From Neobacillus niacini (GTDB lineage Bacteria; Bacillota; Bacilli; Bacillales; Cytobacillaceae), in NCBI RefSeq assembly GCF_000759675.1, contig NZ_BAWM01000012.1:1-64000 (forward strand): a stretch of 64,000 nucleotides of DNA, given 5' to 3'. The position numbers and the translations under genes are program-made. Position 1 is the first letter of the stretch; every line of letters begins with the position of its first letter. The notes below the pieces were generated by a model, which saw only the letters and a list, made by a program, of their open reading frames with translations, did no database searches and was not told the DNA's origin. Shown here piece after piece: positions 1-7,946 of the stretch.

Positions 1-155
1 CCGAAGTTATCCCAGTCTTACAGGCAGGTTGCCCACGTGTTACTCACCCGTCCGCCGCTAACCTTTAGGAGCAAGCTCCTAAAGGTTCGCTCGACTTGCA
101 TGTATTAGGCACGCCGCCAGCGTTCGTCCTGAGCCAGGATCAAACTCTCCAAGAA
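1..155 (-). rRNA. 16S ribosomal RNA, 5' end (partial)
   Basis: The reverse strand shows the universal bacterial 16S start (GAGTTTGATCCTGGCTCAG, complement of about 129-147) followed by the expected early helices. The gene runs off the left edge, so only its first ~155 nt are present. The 5' end is placed about 8 nt before GAGTTTGATC by analogy with other 16S genes. Two promoters lie just upstream. An rRNA operon beyond pdaB is the arrangement known from Bacillus subtilis. Confidence 0.95.
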
Positions 156-284
156 AGTTGATATAGCTCATAAAAGTTACGTTGGCTTAGCTTTTATAAA
201 AAGCTAAAAAATTGTTTGTTGACGTTCTTGTTTGTTTAGTTTTCAAAGATCAATTTCTCACCATCGCCCAAAAGCGACTTTTTA

Positions 285-313
285 AATTTATCATCACTAC
301 AGTGTAAAGTCAA
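285..313 (-). promoter_or_regulatory. rrn promoter P2 (proximal)
   Basis: Sigma-A type promoter reading into the 16S gene: -35 TTGACT (308-313) and -10 TAAATT (285-290), separated by 17 nt. It is the nearer of two tandem promoters, the usual layout of Bacillus rRNA operons. Confidence 0.75.
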
Positions 314-360
314 CAACTTTTTTAAAAGCAATTGTTTTTACGTCAGCAGCGACGTTTATT

Positions 361-389
361 AATATAACAACATAACACTTAAAAGTCAA
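361..389 (-). promoter_or_regulatory. rrn promoter P1 (distal)
   Basis: Sigma-A type promoter: -35 TTGACT (384-389), 17-nt spacer, -10 TATATT (361-366). It lies about 75 nt upstream of P2. The leader downstream contains the CTTTGAAAACTAA-type stretch common in Bacillus rrn leaders. Confidence 0.75.
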
Positions 390-434
390 TCAATTATTTT
401 AAATTAATTCCTTACTTTTTTTCATAGAGTTTAT

Positions 435-665
435 CTATCCTTTCTTCCTGCTTTTATTATCTCTTCTCATATATTTCAAACATTCATTTGGCGGGGCTAC
501 TCTTCTAAATAGGGTAAATAAAATCTTGTAACGCTCTTCCATTGCACGTTTTACTATATGGTCAATACGATCATCTTTTAAATCAAATAATATCTCATCC
601 ATCTCACGCTTTATCAGGTATTCCATTTCTTTTACTTCTTTATCATTAATGAGAAGCCCAAACAT
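435..665 (-). CDS. Small conserved-looking hypothetical protein, 76 aa
   Basis: A 76-residue, charged, mostly helical protein between the rrn promoters and pdaB. It starts at ATG 665 behind an AAAGGGTG ribosome binding site and contains a run of acidic and basic residues (EMEYLIKREMDEILFDLKDD) followed by a basic tail. No signal peptide, membrane segment or known motif is visible. I do not recognise the family. Composition and ribosome binding site suggest a real gene, but the function is unknown. Confidence 0.6.
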   Translation of the reverse strand: MFGLLINDKEVKEMEYLIKREMDEILFDLKDDRIDHIVKRAMEERYKILFTLFRRVAPPNECLKYMRRDNKSRKKG

Positions 666-800
666 TGAATCACCCTTTAATATGTAGTTATAGTAGTCTT
701 TTCCAATTTAATGAAATTTATAATTAAAATTTCTTAATCATATTAATTTAAAAATCCGCATAGGTATGAGACAAGGATAGCAATGGACGAGGTGGTAAAT

Positions 801-1553
801 ATGAATTTCTTATTTGTATTAAATAGTAAATCTGTTAAACAAATTCTTTTAGTTGTAATTGCTGCTTTTTTTACTGCATTGTTTTTATTTTTGAGTAATT
901 TGTCATTATCTCCAGTCTTTTCAACAAAGGATGGACCTAAGGCAGTGTATCGCGGTGAAAAGGACATTGCTCTTACCTTTAATATTGGTTGGGGTGATGA
1001 AAAAGCAGAACCTATTTTGGATGCACTAAAAAAAGAGAATGTAAAAGCAGCAACCTTCTTTTTAGCTGGTTCCTGGGCCGAGCGGCACCCGGATATTGTC
1101 AGCCGGATCGTTAAGGAAGGCTTTGAAATTGGAATTCTCGGCTATGCATATGAGGATTACACAAAATTAGAAGATGTTAAGATTGGAAAAGACATCTCAA
1201 AAGCACAAGAAGCCTTTAAAAAGTTAAATATTAAAGATATAAAGCTTTTGCGTGCTCCTACCGGTCATTTTGATAAACGCTCCTTAAAAATAGCAGAGCG
1301 ATATGGCTACACTGTCGTTCATTGGAGTGTGGATTCAAAGGATTGGACCAATCCTGGTGTAAATCAAATCATAGCGAATGTAAAGCAGGCTAATAAAGGA
1401 GATATCGTTCTTCTTCATGCGTCTGATTCCGCTAAACAGACTGCCAAAGCTTTGCCAGGAATTCTTCAAGATATACGAGGGAAGAGCCTGAAGCTTGTGA
1501 CTGTATCAGAATTAATTGCCAATGGGGCTGTTGATTCAAAAGAAATTAATTAG
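801..1553 (+). CDS. pdaB: PdaB family polysaccharide deacetylase-like sporulation protein
   Basis: A protein of 250 residues with an N-terminal membrane anchor (about residues 14-36) and a NodB-type polysaccharide deacetylase fold. PdaB of B. subtilis is needed for late-stage spore stability and is proposed to act on spore peptidoglycan. The start chosen is ATG 801, behind GAGGTGG; an in-frame ATG at 783 lacks a good ribosome binding site. Motif 1 reads LTFNIGWGDE and motif 2 reads GILGYAYED. The usual Asp and His of these motifs appear replaced, so activity is doubtful. The C-terminal part (WTNPGV, LLHASDSAKQT) is strongly PdaB-like. It is transcribed alone and ends at a hairpin shared with kbaA. 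Confidence 0.9.
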   Translation: MNFLFVLNSKSVKQILLVVIAAFFTALFLFLSNLSLSPVFSTKDGPKAVYRGEKDIALTFNIGWGDEKAEPILDALKKENVKAATFFLAGSWAERHPDIVSRIVKEGFEIGILGYAYEDYTKLEDVKIGKDISKAQEAFKKLNIKDIKLLRAPTGHFDKRSLKIAERYGYTVVHWSVDSKDWTNPGVNQIIANVKQANKGDIVLLHASDSAKQTAKALPGILQDIRGKSLKLVTVSELIANGAVDSKEIN

Positions 1554-1562
1554 CTTTTACTA

Positions 1563-1599
1563 AAAAAACCGTCCACTTTTATTAAATGGACGGTTTTTT
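1563..1599. terminator. Bidirectional terminator between pdaB and kbaA
   Basis: Hairpin with arms AACCGTCCA and TGGACGGTT flanked by A- and T-runs. It serves pdaB (plus strand) and kbaA (minus strand). The kbaA stop codon lies inside the loop region. Confidence 0.85.
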
Positions 1600-2268
1600 G
1601 GTTGATTTTTTTTGTGCCTTTGTATTTTTATTGGTCGATCGTTTACTTTCAATTCTCTGTCTTTCCTGCTGTGATTTCAGGTTTAATTTATGAAGAACGA
1701 TTAATTGATAAGCATTGCAGGCGAGTAAAGAGAACAACATAAGATAAAGCCAGCTTTGTTCATTTACACGTAAAACAGGGAACCACTCTATTACGGTAAC
1801 AACGATCATAAAAAACAGGGCCGGAATAAAAGCCTCTCGATTTGTTTGTTTTGCTTTATACCACGCCGTGACTAACCCCACAAGTAAAAGAATTATGGTA
1901 AGTCCTATATAAGGAAGAATACTATCTCCTGATTTCGCAAAGGTTTCATAGCGTAAATAAACAAGGTCAAATAAAACAAATAAAATAAAAACCACTTGGA
2001 CCCCATTCCAGAGGGATACTGATTTAAATATACCTAATCCAAAACGGTGGACTGTAAGGTACGCAAAATAACCCATTTGACTTATAACACTATAAAGAAA
2101 GCCCCACAAAATAAACCAAAAAAGGGCGGATAATATATTGATGATTCGAAAATCAGTAAAATAGTGCACATATTCATTCCAATTGATTATAAAACCTACA
2201 ATTGCTGTTGTAATTCCGCCAATAAATAGCGTAGTCATAAACAGCCTAACCCATATACGACTTGTCAC
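1582..2268 (-). CDS. kbaA: KbaA, KinB-signalling pathway activator, membrane protein
   Basis: KbaA is required for KinB-dependent activation of the phosphorelay at the start of sporulation in B. subtilis. The protein has about six hydrophobic membrane segments and a basic C-terminal tail rich in Lys, Ser and Thr. The open frame extends further upstream, but GTG 2268 is preferred because GGAGG stands 8 nt before it and the protein then begins VTSRIWVRLF. That gives 228 residues, longer than the ~198 I recall for B. subtilis; the excess is the tail. Its position between gerD and pdaB matches the conserved neighbourhood. Confidence 0.85.
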   Translation of the reverse strand: MTSRIWVRLFMTTLFIGGITTAIVGFIINWNEYVHYFTDFRIINILSALFWFILWGFLYSVISQMGYFAYLTVHRFGLGIFKSVSLWNGVQVVFILFVLFDLVYLRYETFAKSGDSILPYIGLTIILLLVGLVTAWYKAKQTNREAFIPALFFMIVVTVIEWFPVLRVNEQSWLYLMLFSLLACNAYQLIVLHKLNLKSQQERQRIESKRSTNKNTKAQKKSTKKPSI

Positions 2269-2421
2269 ACCATTATCCTCCAATAACAAAAAATAAATTT
2301 CCATACTGATTGTATCAATCCAAATATAAAAAATCCATCTTTTCAATATCCTCACGCATAATCTAAGGCGCTTTTCTTCATCCTAAAAATTAAGGAGTCT
2401 TATGTGAAAGGAGCTTTTTAA

Positions 2422-3003
2422 ATGAAAGGGAAAAGACTTAGCCTCCTCTTGCTCATCACCATGTTTCTGTCTAGTTGTTCTACTCCAGAAGCAAGTGGCG
2501 GTGAACAGATAGATTATGAAGCAACAAAAAAAATGGTTGTAGATATTCTTAAAACGGATGATGGAAAAAAAGCAATTCAAGAAGTAATGTCTGATGATAA
2601 GATGAAAGAATCATTAGTAATGGATCAAAAGGTTGTCTCGGATACGATTCAACAAACCCTTACTTCAGAGAATGCGACAGAGTTTTGGAAAAAAACTTTT
2701 AGTGATGCTAAGTTCGCCCAAGGTGTTGCCAAAACCATGAGAACCGAGAATGAACAACTTTTAAAGGATTTGATGAAAGATCCTGAGTATAGAGGCATGA
2801 TGATTGAAGTTTTTAAGGAACCAGAAATCCAGAAGGAAATGGCAGACGCTCTAAAAAGTAAAGAATACCGGGAGCACCTTCAAACTGTCATATCCGAAAC
2901 ACTTGAAAGCCCACTTTTTAAAGTAAAAATGCAAGAATTACTCTTAAAGGCGGCAGAACAAAAAAGTAAAGAAGAAGGAAAAACGGAAGAAAAAGGACAA
3001 TAA
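2422..3003 (+). CDS. gerD: GerD spore germination lipoprotein
   Basis: GerD is a spore lipoprotein needed for clustering of nutrient germinant receptors in the inner spore membrane. The 193-residue product has a lipoprotein signal peptide with lipobox LSSC (Cys19), then a soluble, highly helical domain with repeated acidic and amide patches, and a Lys/Glu-rich tail. Start ATG 2422 follows AAAGGAGC. It is on the plus strand between convergent salA and divergent kbaA, as in related bacilli. A sigma-G promoter is expected but I did not identify one with confidence. Confidence 0.9.
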   Translation: MKGKRLSLLLLITMFLSSCSTPEASGGEQIDYEATKKMVVDILKTDDGKKAIQEVMSDDKMKESLVMDQKVVSDTIQQTLTSENATEFWKKTFSDAKFAQGVAKTMRTENEQLLKDLMKDPEYRGMMIEVFKEPEIQKEMADALKSKEYREHLQTVISETLESPLFKVKMQELLLKAAEQKSKEEGKTEEKGQ

Positions 3004-3045
3004 AGCGGCGGTCAAAGTGGCGGCGAGTCCTAAAAATTAAAAGAA

Positions 3046-3080
3046 AAGCCTCCTCCAAGGTATTTGGATGAGGCTTTCAT
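3046..3080. terminator. Bidirectional terminator between gerD and salA
   Basis: Hairpin AAGCCTC...GAGGCTT with an inner CCAA/TTGG pairing, bounded by A- and T-rich stretches. It can end both convergent transcripts. Confidence 0.8.
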
Positions 3081-3088
3081 TTATTCCA

Positions 3089-4144
3089 TTATTTTTTCAA
3101 ACGACTTGTCATTTTTTCTGCGATTTCTAAATAAATTTTCCCTAATTGATGGTCTTCTTGATAGATTGACGGTGCAAAATCATCATCATTCCAATCAGGC
3201 TGATTAAGAGGCAGGCGTCCAAGCACTTCTGAGTTCAAGTCTTCGGCTAATTTATCACCGCCGCCTTTTCCAAATACATATTCTTTTTCACCTGTTAGCT
3301 TACTTTCAAAGTATGCCATATTTTCAATAATCCCGAGAATTTCATGATCAGTACGCAGTGCCATCGCACCAGCACGAGCCGCTACAAATGCTGCAGTTGG
3401 ATGTGGAGTTGTTACGATTACTTCTTTACAAGCAGGAAGCATCGTATGAACATCTAATGCGACATCTCCTGTTCCAGGAGGTAAGTCTAACAGTAAATAC
3501 TCAATTTCTCCCCATTCTACTTCATTAAAGAAGCTATTCAGCATTTTTCCTAACATCGGACCACGCCAAATGATTGGAGAATTATCTTCTACAAAGAAGC
3601 CCATTGAAATGACTTTTACTCCAAAGCGCTCAACAGGTAATATTTTTTCACCTCTTACTACTGGCCTTTTCGTAATTCCCATCATATCCGGAACGCTGAA
3701 ACCATAAATATCCGCATCAATTAACCCAACTTTTTTACCTAAACGTGCTAGGGCAACGGCAAGGTTGACAGAAACAGTTGATTTACCAACTCCGCCTTTT
3801 CCACTTGCAATCGCGATAAATGTGGTTTTATTAGAAGAAAGTAATCCTTTATCCTCCGTTTCGCTTCCAGCTTGACGGTATTCTGCTAAAACAGCTTCTG
3901 GTAAATCACTAAATCTAATTCCAACTGTTTCCGCTCCAGCTTCTTTTAGCAAATTGACGACTTGTGTTTGCAGCTGTAATTGTTCAGCCGTACCGGTTTT
4001 AGCAATCTGCAATTTCACGCTGACATGGTTCTTTTCTTCCTTAATTTTTATTTCTTCAATAGCATTTAATTCTGCTAAAGTTTTATGTAAAAATGGTTCT
4101 TTTAAACTGCCTAATACTTCACGTATATTTACTTCTGTTAACAT
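3089..4144 (-). CDS. salA: SalA / Mrp family P-loop ATPase
   Basis: Mrp/NBP35-type ParA-like ATPase of 351 residues. An N-terminal MIP18/DUF59-type domain (about 5-90) precedes the ATPase with deviant Walker A GKGGVGKST, a switch region DADIYGFSVP and LLLDLPPGTGD. In B. subtilis SalA acts negatively on scoC and so favours exoprotease expression; Mrp relatives carry Fe-S clusters. The start is ATG 4144 (MLTEVNIREVL) behind GTGAGGTG; the upstream in-frame extension is rejected for lack of a ribosome binding site. It lies downstream of cwlD. Confidence 0.9.
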   Translation of the reverse strand: MLTEVNIREVLGSLKEPFLHKTLAELNAIEEIKIKEEKNHVSVKLQIAKTGTAEQLQLQTQVVNLLKEAGAETVGIRFSDLPEAVLAEYRQAGSETEDKGLLSSNKTTFIAIASGKGGVGKSTVSVNLAVALARLGKKVGLIDADIYGFSVPDMMGITKRPVVRGEKILPVERFGVKVISMGFFVEDNSPIIWRGPMLGKMLNSFFNEVEWGEIEYLLLDLPPGTGDVALDVHTMLPACKEVIVTTPHPTAAFVAARAGAMALRTDHEILGIIENMAYFESKLTGEKEYVFGKGGGDKLAEDLNSEVLGRLPLNQPDWNDDDFAPSIYQEDHQLGKIYLEIAEKMTSRLKK

Positions 4145-4270
4145 GTAAACAAACACCTCACCTAATGAATTCGTTTCCACTTTTCAGTATACCATAACTT
4201 AAAATAGAAACAGTTAACTGAATCACAGTCAATATCATGTCAAGAAAATAAGGTGGTACCACCACCCTGC

Positions 4271-4996
4271 TTAATCTTCTATCTTTAATTCCTTTTCATT
4301 CGTAAAATAACGTATAACTCCTTGATAAATGGAAGCAGCTATTTTCTCCTGATAAGTTTCCTTTTTTAATTGCTCTCTTTCATTTGGATTGGACAGGAAG
4401 CCAACCTCTACCAACACTCCTGGCTTTTTAGCATTTTTTAAAATATAAACTGAATTTATCGGCTTCGCTTTTCTGGTCGTATTTTCTAAATTAACAATCA
4501 GCTCATCCTGAATGAACTTTGCCGCTTTGGCATTTTCTTTGAAATGAGAAGCATAAAAGGTTTGGGCTCCGCTCCATCTTGAAGATGGAATGGCATTTAA
4601 ATGAATGCTGACAAAAAGGTCATTATCTGAGTTGTTTATCATCTTAAGCCGTTTTTTTAAGTCCTCTACTTTTCTTCTGCTGTATCCTTTAGTACCTTCA
4701 TCAGCCAAATCTTTATCTGTCTCCCTGGTCATGACAACTAAGGCTCCCTGTTCCTGTAAATAATCTCTGACTTTTAATGAAATATCCAAGGCAATGTCTT
4801 TTTCTAATGTTTTGGAGTTTCCAGCTCCCCCATCTGGACCACCATGACCTGGGTCAAGTAATATAATTTTGCCAGATAGGGGAAGACTCCAAGAATCACC
4901 CCAAGTATCCTCTTTGATAAAGTCATATTGTAAAATCAGAAATAGAAGAAGTAAACCAACAGAAAAACCAATGACCTTTAATTTTTTCTTTGACAC
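4271..4996 (-). CDS. cwlD: CwlD N-acetylmuramoyl-L-alanine amidase (germination)
   Basis: Zinc amidase (Amidase_3) that, with PdaA, makes muramic-delta-lactam in spore cortex peptidoglycan. Residues 1-30 form a membrane anchor or uncleaved signal. The catalytic domain shows LDPGHGGPDGG, MTRETDKDL, SIHLNAIPS and VEVGFLSNP, which carry the zinc ligands and catalytic Glu. The start is placed at GTG 4996, behind GGAAGGA at good spacing, giving 241 residues. An upstream frame extension exists but lacks a ribosome binding site. ybaK lies upstream behind its own terminator. Confidence 0.9.
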   Translation of the reverse strand: MSKKKLKVIGFSVGLLLLFLILQYDFIKEDTWGDSWSLPLSGKIILLDPGHGGPDGGAGNSKTLEKDIALDISLKVRDYLQEQGALVVMTRETDKDLADEGTKGYSRRKVEDLKKRLKMINNSDNDLFVSIHLNAIPSSRWSGAQTFYASHFKENAKAAKFIQDELIVNLENTTRKAKPINSVYILKNAKKPGVLVEVGFLSNPNEREQLKKETYQEKIAASIYQGVIRYFTNEKELKIED

Positions 4997-5078
4997 CCAA
5001 ATCATTCCTTCCCGCTCGTCCCTATTCACTTTACTATATGGGACAAGGGACCTGTTTAGAACAGGAAGAAATGAGAAA

Positions 5079-5113
5079 TTAAAGCACCAGGATTACTACT
5101 AATCCTGGTGCTC
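5079..5113 (-). terminator. Intrinsic terminator after ybaK
   Basis: Near-perfect hairpin on the minus strand: GAGCACCAGGATT, short loop, AATCCTGGTGCTT, followed by TAATTT. It separates ybaK from cwlD. Confidence 0.85.
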
Positions 5114-5129
5114 GATCTAACCCATATTA

Positions 5130-5573
5130 TTAATGTAACCGCAACTTTCGGCGTCTTTGAGCCTTTTCATATCCTTCTTTCCACCATACGTCTATATAGC
5201 CTTCACATGAGTAATAGAGCGTTTCACTCATTGTTCCTTCTTCTCCATTACCCCAATAAAGGAGAAAATTGTACAGTGTATCAATTAAATGTTTCTCTTC
5301 TCTATAACAACGTTTTCTTACATCATCTATATTTTCACCGTAATAACCAAATTTGCTGAATTTAGCTCCTAATAAGTAGGCTTCTAACGCTACATCATAA
5401 CAAGCCTCTTCTATTCCTGTATTCATAACAAAGCTAGACGCAATTCTTGATGAGCCAAAATATTGCTGCACACGTTCTTTCAATGTTTTAACTGATAAGT
5501 CCTTTAGTACGGACCGTTCATATTTTATTTGTTTATCGCGACGCTTTTCTTTAAAGGTTGTAATTACAGTCAC
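5130..5573 (-). CDS. ybaK: YbaK family protein (DUF2521)
   Basis: A 147-residue soluble protein of unknown function matching the YbaK/DUF2521 family of bacilli. The conserved core DVALEAYLLGAKFSKFGYYGE and the C-terminal VDWWKEGYEKAQRR-like segment (here VWWKEGYEKAQRRR) are visible. Length equals that of the B. subtilis protein. Start ATG 5573 follows AGGTGAAAAACG. In B. subtilis it stands between rpsI-ybaJ and cwlD; here it marks the point where the conserved backbone resumes after the accessory region. Confidence 0.8.
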   Translation of the reverse strand: MTVITTFKEKRRDKQIKYERSVLKDLSVKTLKERVQQYFGSSRIASSFVMNTGIEEACYDVALEAYLLGAKFSKFGYYGENIDDVRKRCYREEKHLIDTLYNFLLYWGNGEEGTMSETLYYSCEGYIDVWWKEGYEKAQRRRKLRLH

Positions 5574-5743
5574 TCGTTTTTCACCTCTTAGGACTATTCT
5601 TCATCCTATACTGCTTAGAAATACAGAGCGAGCCGTATTTTCATTTGCCAATTTTTATCCTGTCATGGATGCTCATTTTAGACATACACCGTATGACTGG
5701 AAACCATTTTTCTATTTATCCCTTTTCACTTGTTCTTGTAAGT

Positions 5744-5774
5744 AAAAAAGGTAAAGCACCGATTTGCTTTACCC
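5744..5774 (-). terminator. Intrinsic terminator after the histidine kinase gene
   Basis: Minus-strand hairpin GGTAAAGCA/TGCTTTACC followed by TTTTTT, overlapping the last codons of the kinase gene. Confidence 0.85.
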
Positions 5775-7199
5775 TTCTTTGTTATTCCAAATAATTGAAA
5801 AAGTGCTTCCGTTACTGTTGCTTTCTTTTAAGATTAGATCAGCTTTTAGAGCCTTAGCGAGCATTTTGCTAAATGGCAGTCCTAGACCAAGCCCTCTCAC
5901 CTTTAATTTTTTCTTTTCACCCCGAAAAAAGCGTTCAAACACATATGACTGTTCCTTCTCGGGAATTCCAGACCCAGTATCCCTTATATCGATATATTCC
6001 TCGGTAAGTACAACTGTTATCATACCATCAACATCCAAAGCCTGATAAGAGTTATTCAATAGATTAATCATAATTTGATGCAGACGGAGCGGGTCCGTAT
6101 TCCGATATATAACATCTTCAGGCAGTAGTACCTTAGGATGAACAGCCTTCGTTTGCGTGACAGCCCAATGGCGGACAATGTCCTCTACCAGTTCATTCAT
6201 ATTGCACGTTTCCGGTCGAATAGTGAACGCACCTGCGGATAATGAATTAAAATCTAACAAATCCGCTATCATGGCTTGCAAGCGATCAATTTCTTTTAGG
6301 GTAATGTCGAGAAACTCTTGACGTTCATCTCCCGTAACAAGCCCATCTCTGACCGCTTGTACGAGGCCGCTAATGGAGGTTACTGGTGTTTTAAGATCGT
6401 GCGTTACCCCAGCCAATAGTTCAGCCCGAAGCTTTTCCATCTGAATTAGCCGGTTGGTCATTTCTTCAAACGAACTGACGAGTTCATATATTTCCTGTTC
6501 GTTTGATTCTGTATTTAAATTGAGGTCATAATTACCCTCTTTGATTTGTGTCGCTGCAAAAGCAACTTCTTGAATTGGCTTAAGAATTTTCTTTGAAAGC
6601 AGGTAAATCACCAGCCACCCTAATAATCCTAAGCCGCCTAATAAAATAATTAATAGCCGATATTCTTGATTTACATCTGATAGTTCATCAGCACTTTGCA
6701 TTAACACAACCCAGCCAAGTTGATTTTCACCTTCCATAATTGGTGATTTGACTGCATACACGACACCCACACCTTCTACATCCAGTTTTTGAACGGTGTC
6801 GTTTTTTTTAAATACTTCACTTGGAATATCCATTTTGTTTGGATTCTGTGGTCCCTTTCTCCCAAGTCCCATATGACGTGGTCTTGAAAAAATCTCTTCC
6901 CCATTCAAATCAGTAATAAATAGTTCTGGCTCTTTTTCTAGTTGAAGGACTCTAGCCCTTTCTTCAAGCATTCGATTAAAAAATGGATCAACTGCCATCA
7001 TTCCATTCGATTGAATCACTCGATTTGCTGTTTCAACTGCTAAATATTCCATTAAGTTTAAACGATTTTCCAAGGTGGTTTTTTGAATCCACCATAAAGA
7101 ACCAGCACCTAATAGGATTAAACCAATAATAAGAGTAACAAGATATCTTGTTGTCCAATATCTCAATAATGTGGTTCGTTTTTTATTTTTCATAAACAC
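5769..7199 (-). CDS. Two-component sensor histidine kinase
   Basis: Membrane-bound sensor kinase of 476 residues. Two transmembrane segments (about 18-38 and 182-202) bracket a ~145-residue extracellular sensor of the type seen in PhoR-like kinases. A HAMP segment follows (about 203-255), then HisKA with phospho-accepting His267 in VTHDLKTPV, and an HATPase_c domain with an N box NLLNNSYQAL, DTGSGIP and GLGLGL. The start is GTG 7199, or ATG 7193 two codons later. Both overlap the end of the response regulator gene, so the pair is translationally coupled. The ligand is unknown; the neighbouring secreted repeat protein is a candidate target gene or signal partner. Confidence 0.9.
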   Translation of the reverse strand: MFMKNKKRTTLLRYWTTRYLVTLIIGLILLGAGSLWWIQKTTLENRLNLMEYLAVETANRVIQSNGMMAVDPFFNRMLEERARVLQLEKEPELFITDLNGEEIFSRPRHMGLGRKGPQNPNKMDIPSEVFKKNDTVQKLDVEGVGVVYAVKSPIMEGENQLGWVVLMQSADELSDVNQEYRLLIILLGGLGLLGWLVIYLLSKKILKPIQEVAFAATQIKEGNYDLNLNTESNEQEIYELVSSFEEMTNRLIQMEKLRAELLAGVTHDLKTPVTSISGLVQAVRDGLVTGDERQEFLDITLKEIDRLQAMIADLLDFNSLSAGAFTIRPETCNMNELVEDIVRHWAVTQTKAVHPKVLLPEDVIYRNTDPLRLHQIMINLLNNSYQALDVDGMITVVLTEEYIDIRDTGSGIPEKEQSYVFERFFRGEKKKLKVRGLGLGLPFSKMLAKALKADLILKESNSNGSTFSIIWNNKEG

Positions 7200-7869
7200 A
7201 GAATTGATACCCCAATCCGCGATGAGTTCGAATTTCGCCTTGCGAGACAGGCCAATCTATCAATGCTTGTCGTATCCGTTTTATCGCTAAATCCACTGCA
7301 CGATCACTGCCTTCATAATCCATCCCCCAGACACTTTCAATTAGGTCGTCTCGTGTAAAAGTTCTATTAGGTCTCTCTGTTAAAAAGATAAGCAAGCTGA
7401 GGTCCTTGGGTGTTAAGATAACCTCTTCTCCATTAATGGTTACGACATGTGAATTAAGATTTATTTTTAAGCTGCCAAACTGCTTACCATTCTCCGTATC
7501 AAGGACATTTGCTGAACGTCGTAGCACAGCGTGCACACGAGCAATTACTTCCTCACCAATAAATGGCTTTGTGATATAATCATCCGCTCCATGATTCAAT
7601 CCCTTTAGGCGGTAATCAATATCCCCTAGGGCTGTCAGCATTATTACCGGACAGGCACTAATTTTTCGAATCTCTTCTAGAATACTCCAGCCATCCTTCC
7701 CTGGCAGCATGACGTCAAGTAACACCAGGTTTGGGGAGTTCTCATTAAAAAAACGCAACACTTCATCACCATCATAAGCTTGTACCACATGATAACCTGC
7801 GTGCTGTAAGTAAACAGCCAATACTCTCGAGATTGTCTCTTCATCCTCAACAACCAAAATGGTTTTCAT
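7183..7869 (-). CDS. OmpR/PhoB family response regulator
   Basis: 228-residue response regulator. The receiver domain has the acidic pair ED (residues 8-10), phospho-acceptor Asp52 in LLDVMLPG, T/S in MLTALG, and Lys in ITKPF. A winged-helix DNA-binding domain follows (VILTPKDLSLL, ESVWGMDYEG, LGYQF). Start ATG 7869 lies behind GGGAGG; an upstream ATG in frame is less well placed. The gene overlaps the kinase gene by 17 nt. It follows the repeat-protein gene on the same strand, separated by a hairpin that may reduce read-through. Confidence 0.92.
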   Translation of the reverse strand: MKTILVVEDEETISRVLAVYLQHAGYHVVQAYDGDEVLRFFNENSPNLVLLDVMLPGKDGWSILEEIRKISACPVIMLTALGDIDYRLKGLNHGADDYITKPFIGEEVIARVHAVLRRSANVLDTENGKQFGSLKINLNSHVVTINGEEVILTPKDLSLLIFLTERPNRTFTRDDLIESVWGMDYEGSDRAVDLAIKRIRQALIDWPVSQGEIRTHRGLGYQFCVYEK

Positions 7870-7904
7870 TATTAAACAACCTCCCATCTCTTTAAATATA
7901 GTAG

Positions 7905-7935
7905 AAAAATCCTCGAAGCTATACCGAGGATTTTT
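7905..7935. terminator. Hairpin terminator after the repeat-protein gene
   Basis: Perfect inverted repeat AAAAATCCTCG / CGAGGATTTTT with an 8-9 nt loop. It works on either strand; the minus-strand gene ending at 7947 is the natural user. Confidence 0.8.
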
Positions 7936-7946
7936 ACTAGTATACT

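Noticed and set aside
4248..4268. T-box-like GGTGGTACCACC near the end of cwlD
   Set aside because: It is a self-complementary 12-mer just after the cwlD stop codon. No specifier loop, AGTA motif or terminator surrounds it, and the next gene is not an amino-acid gene.
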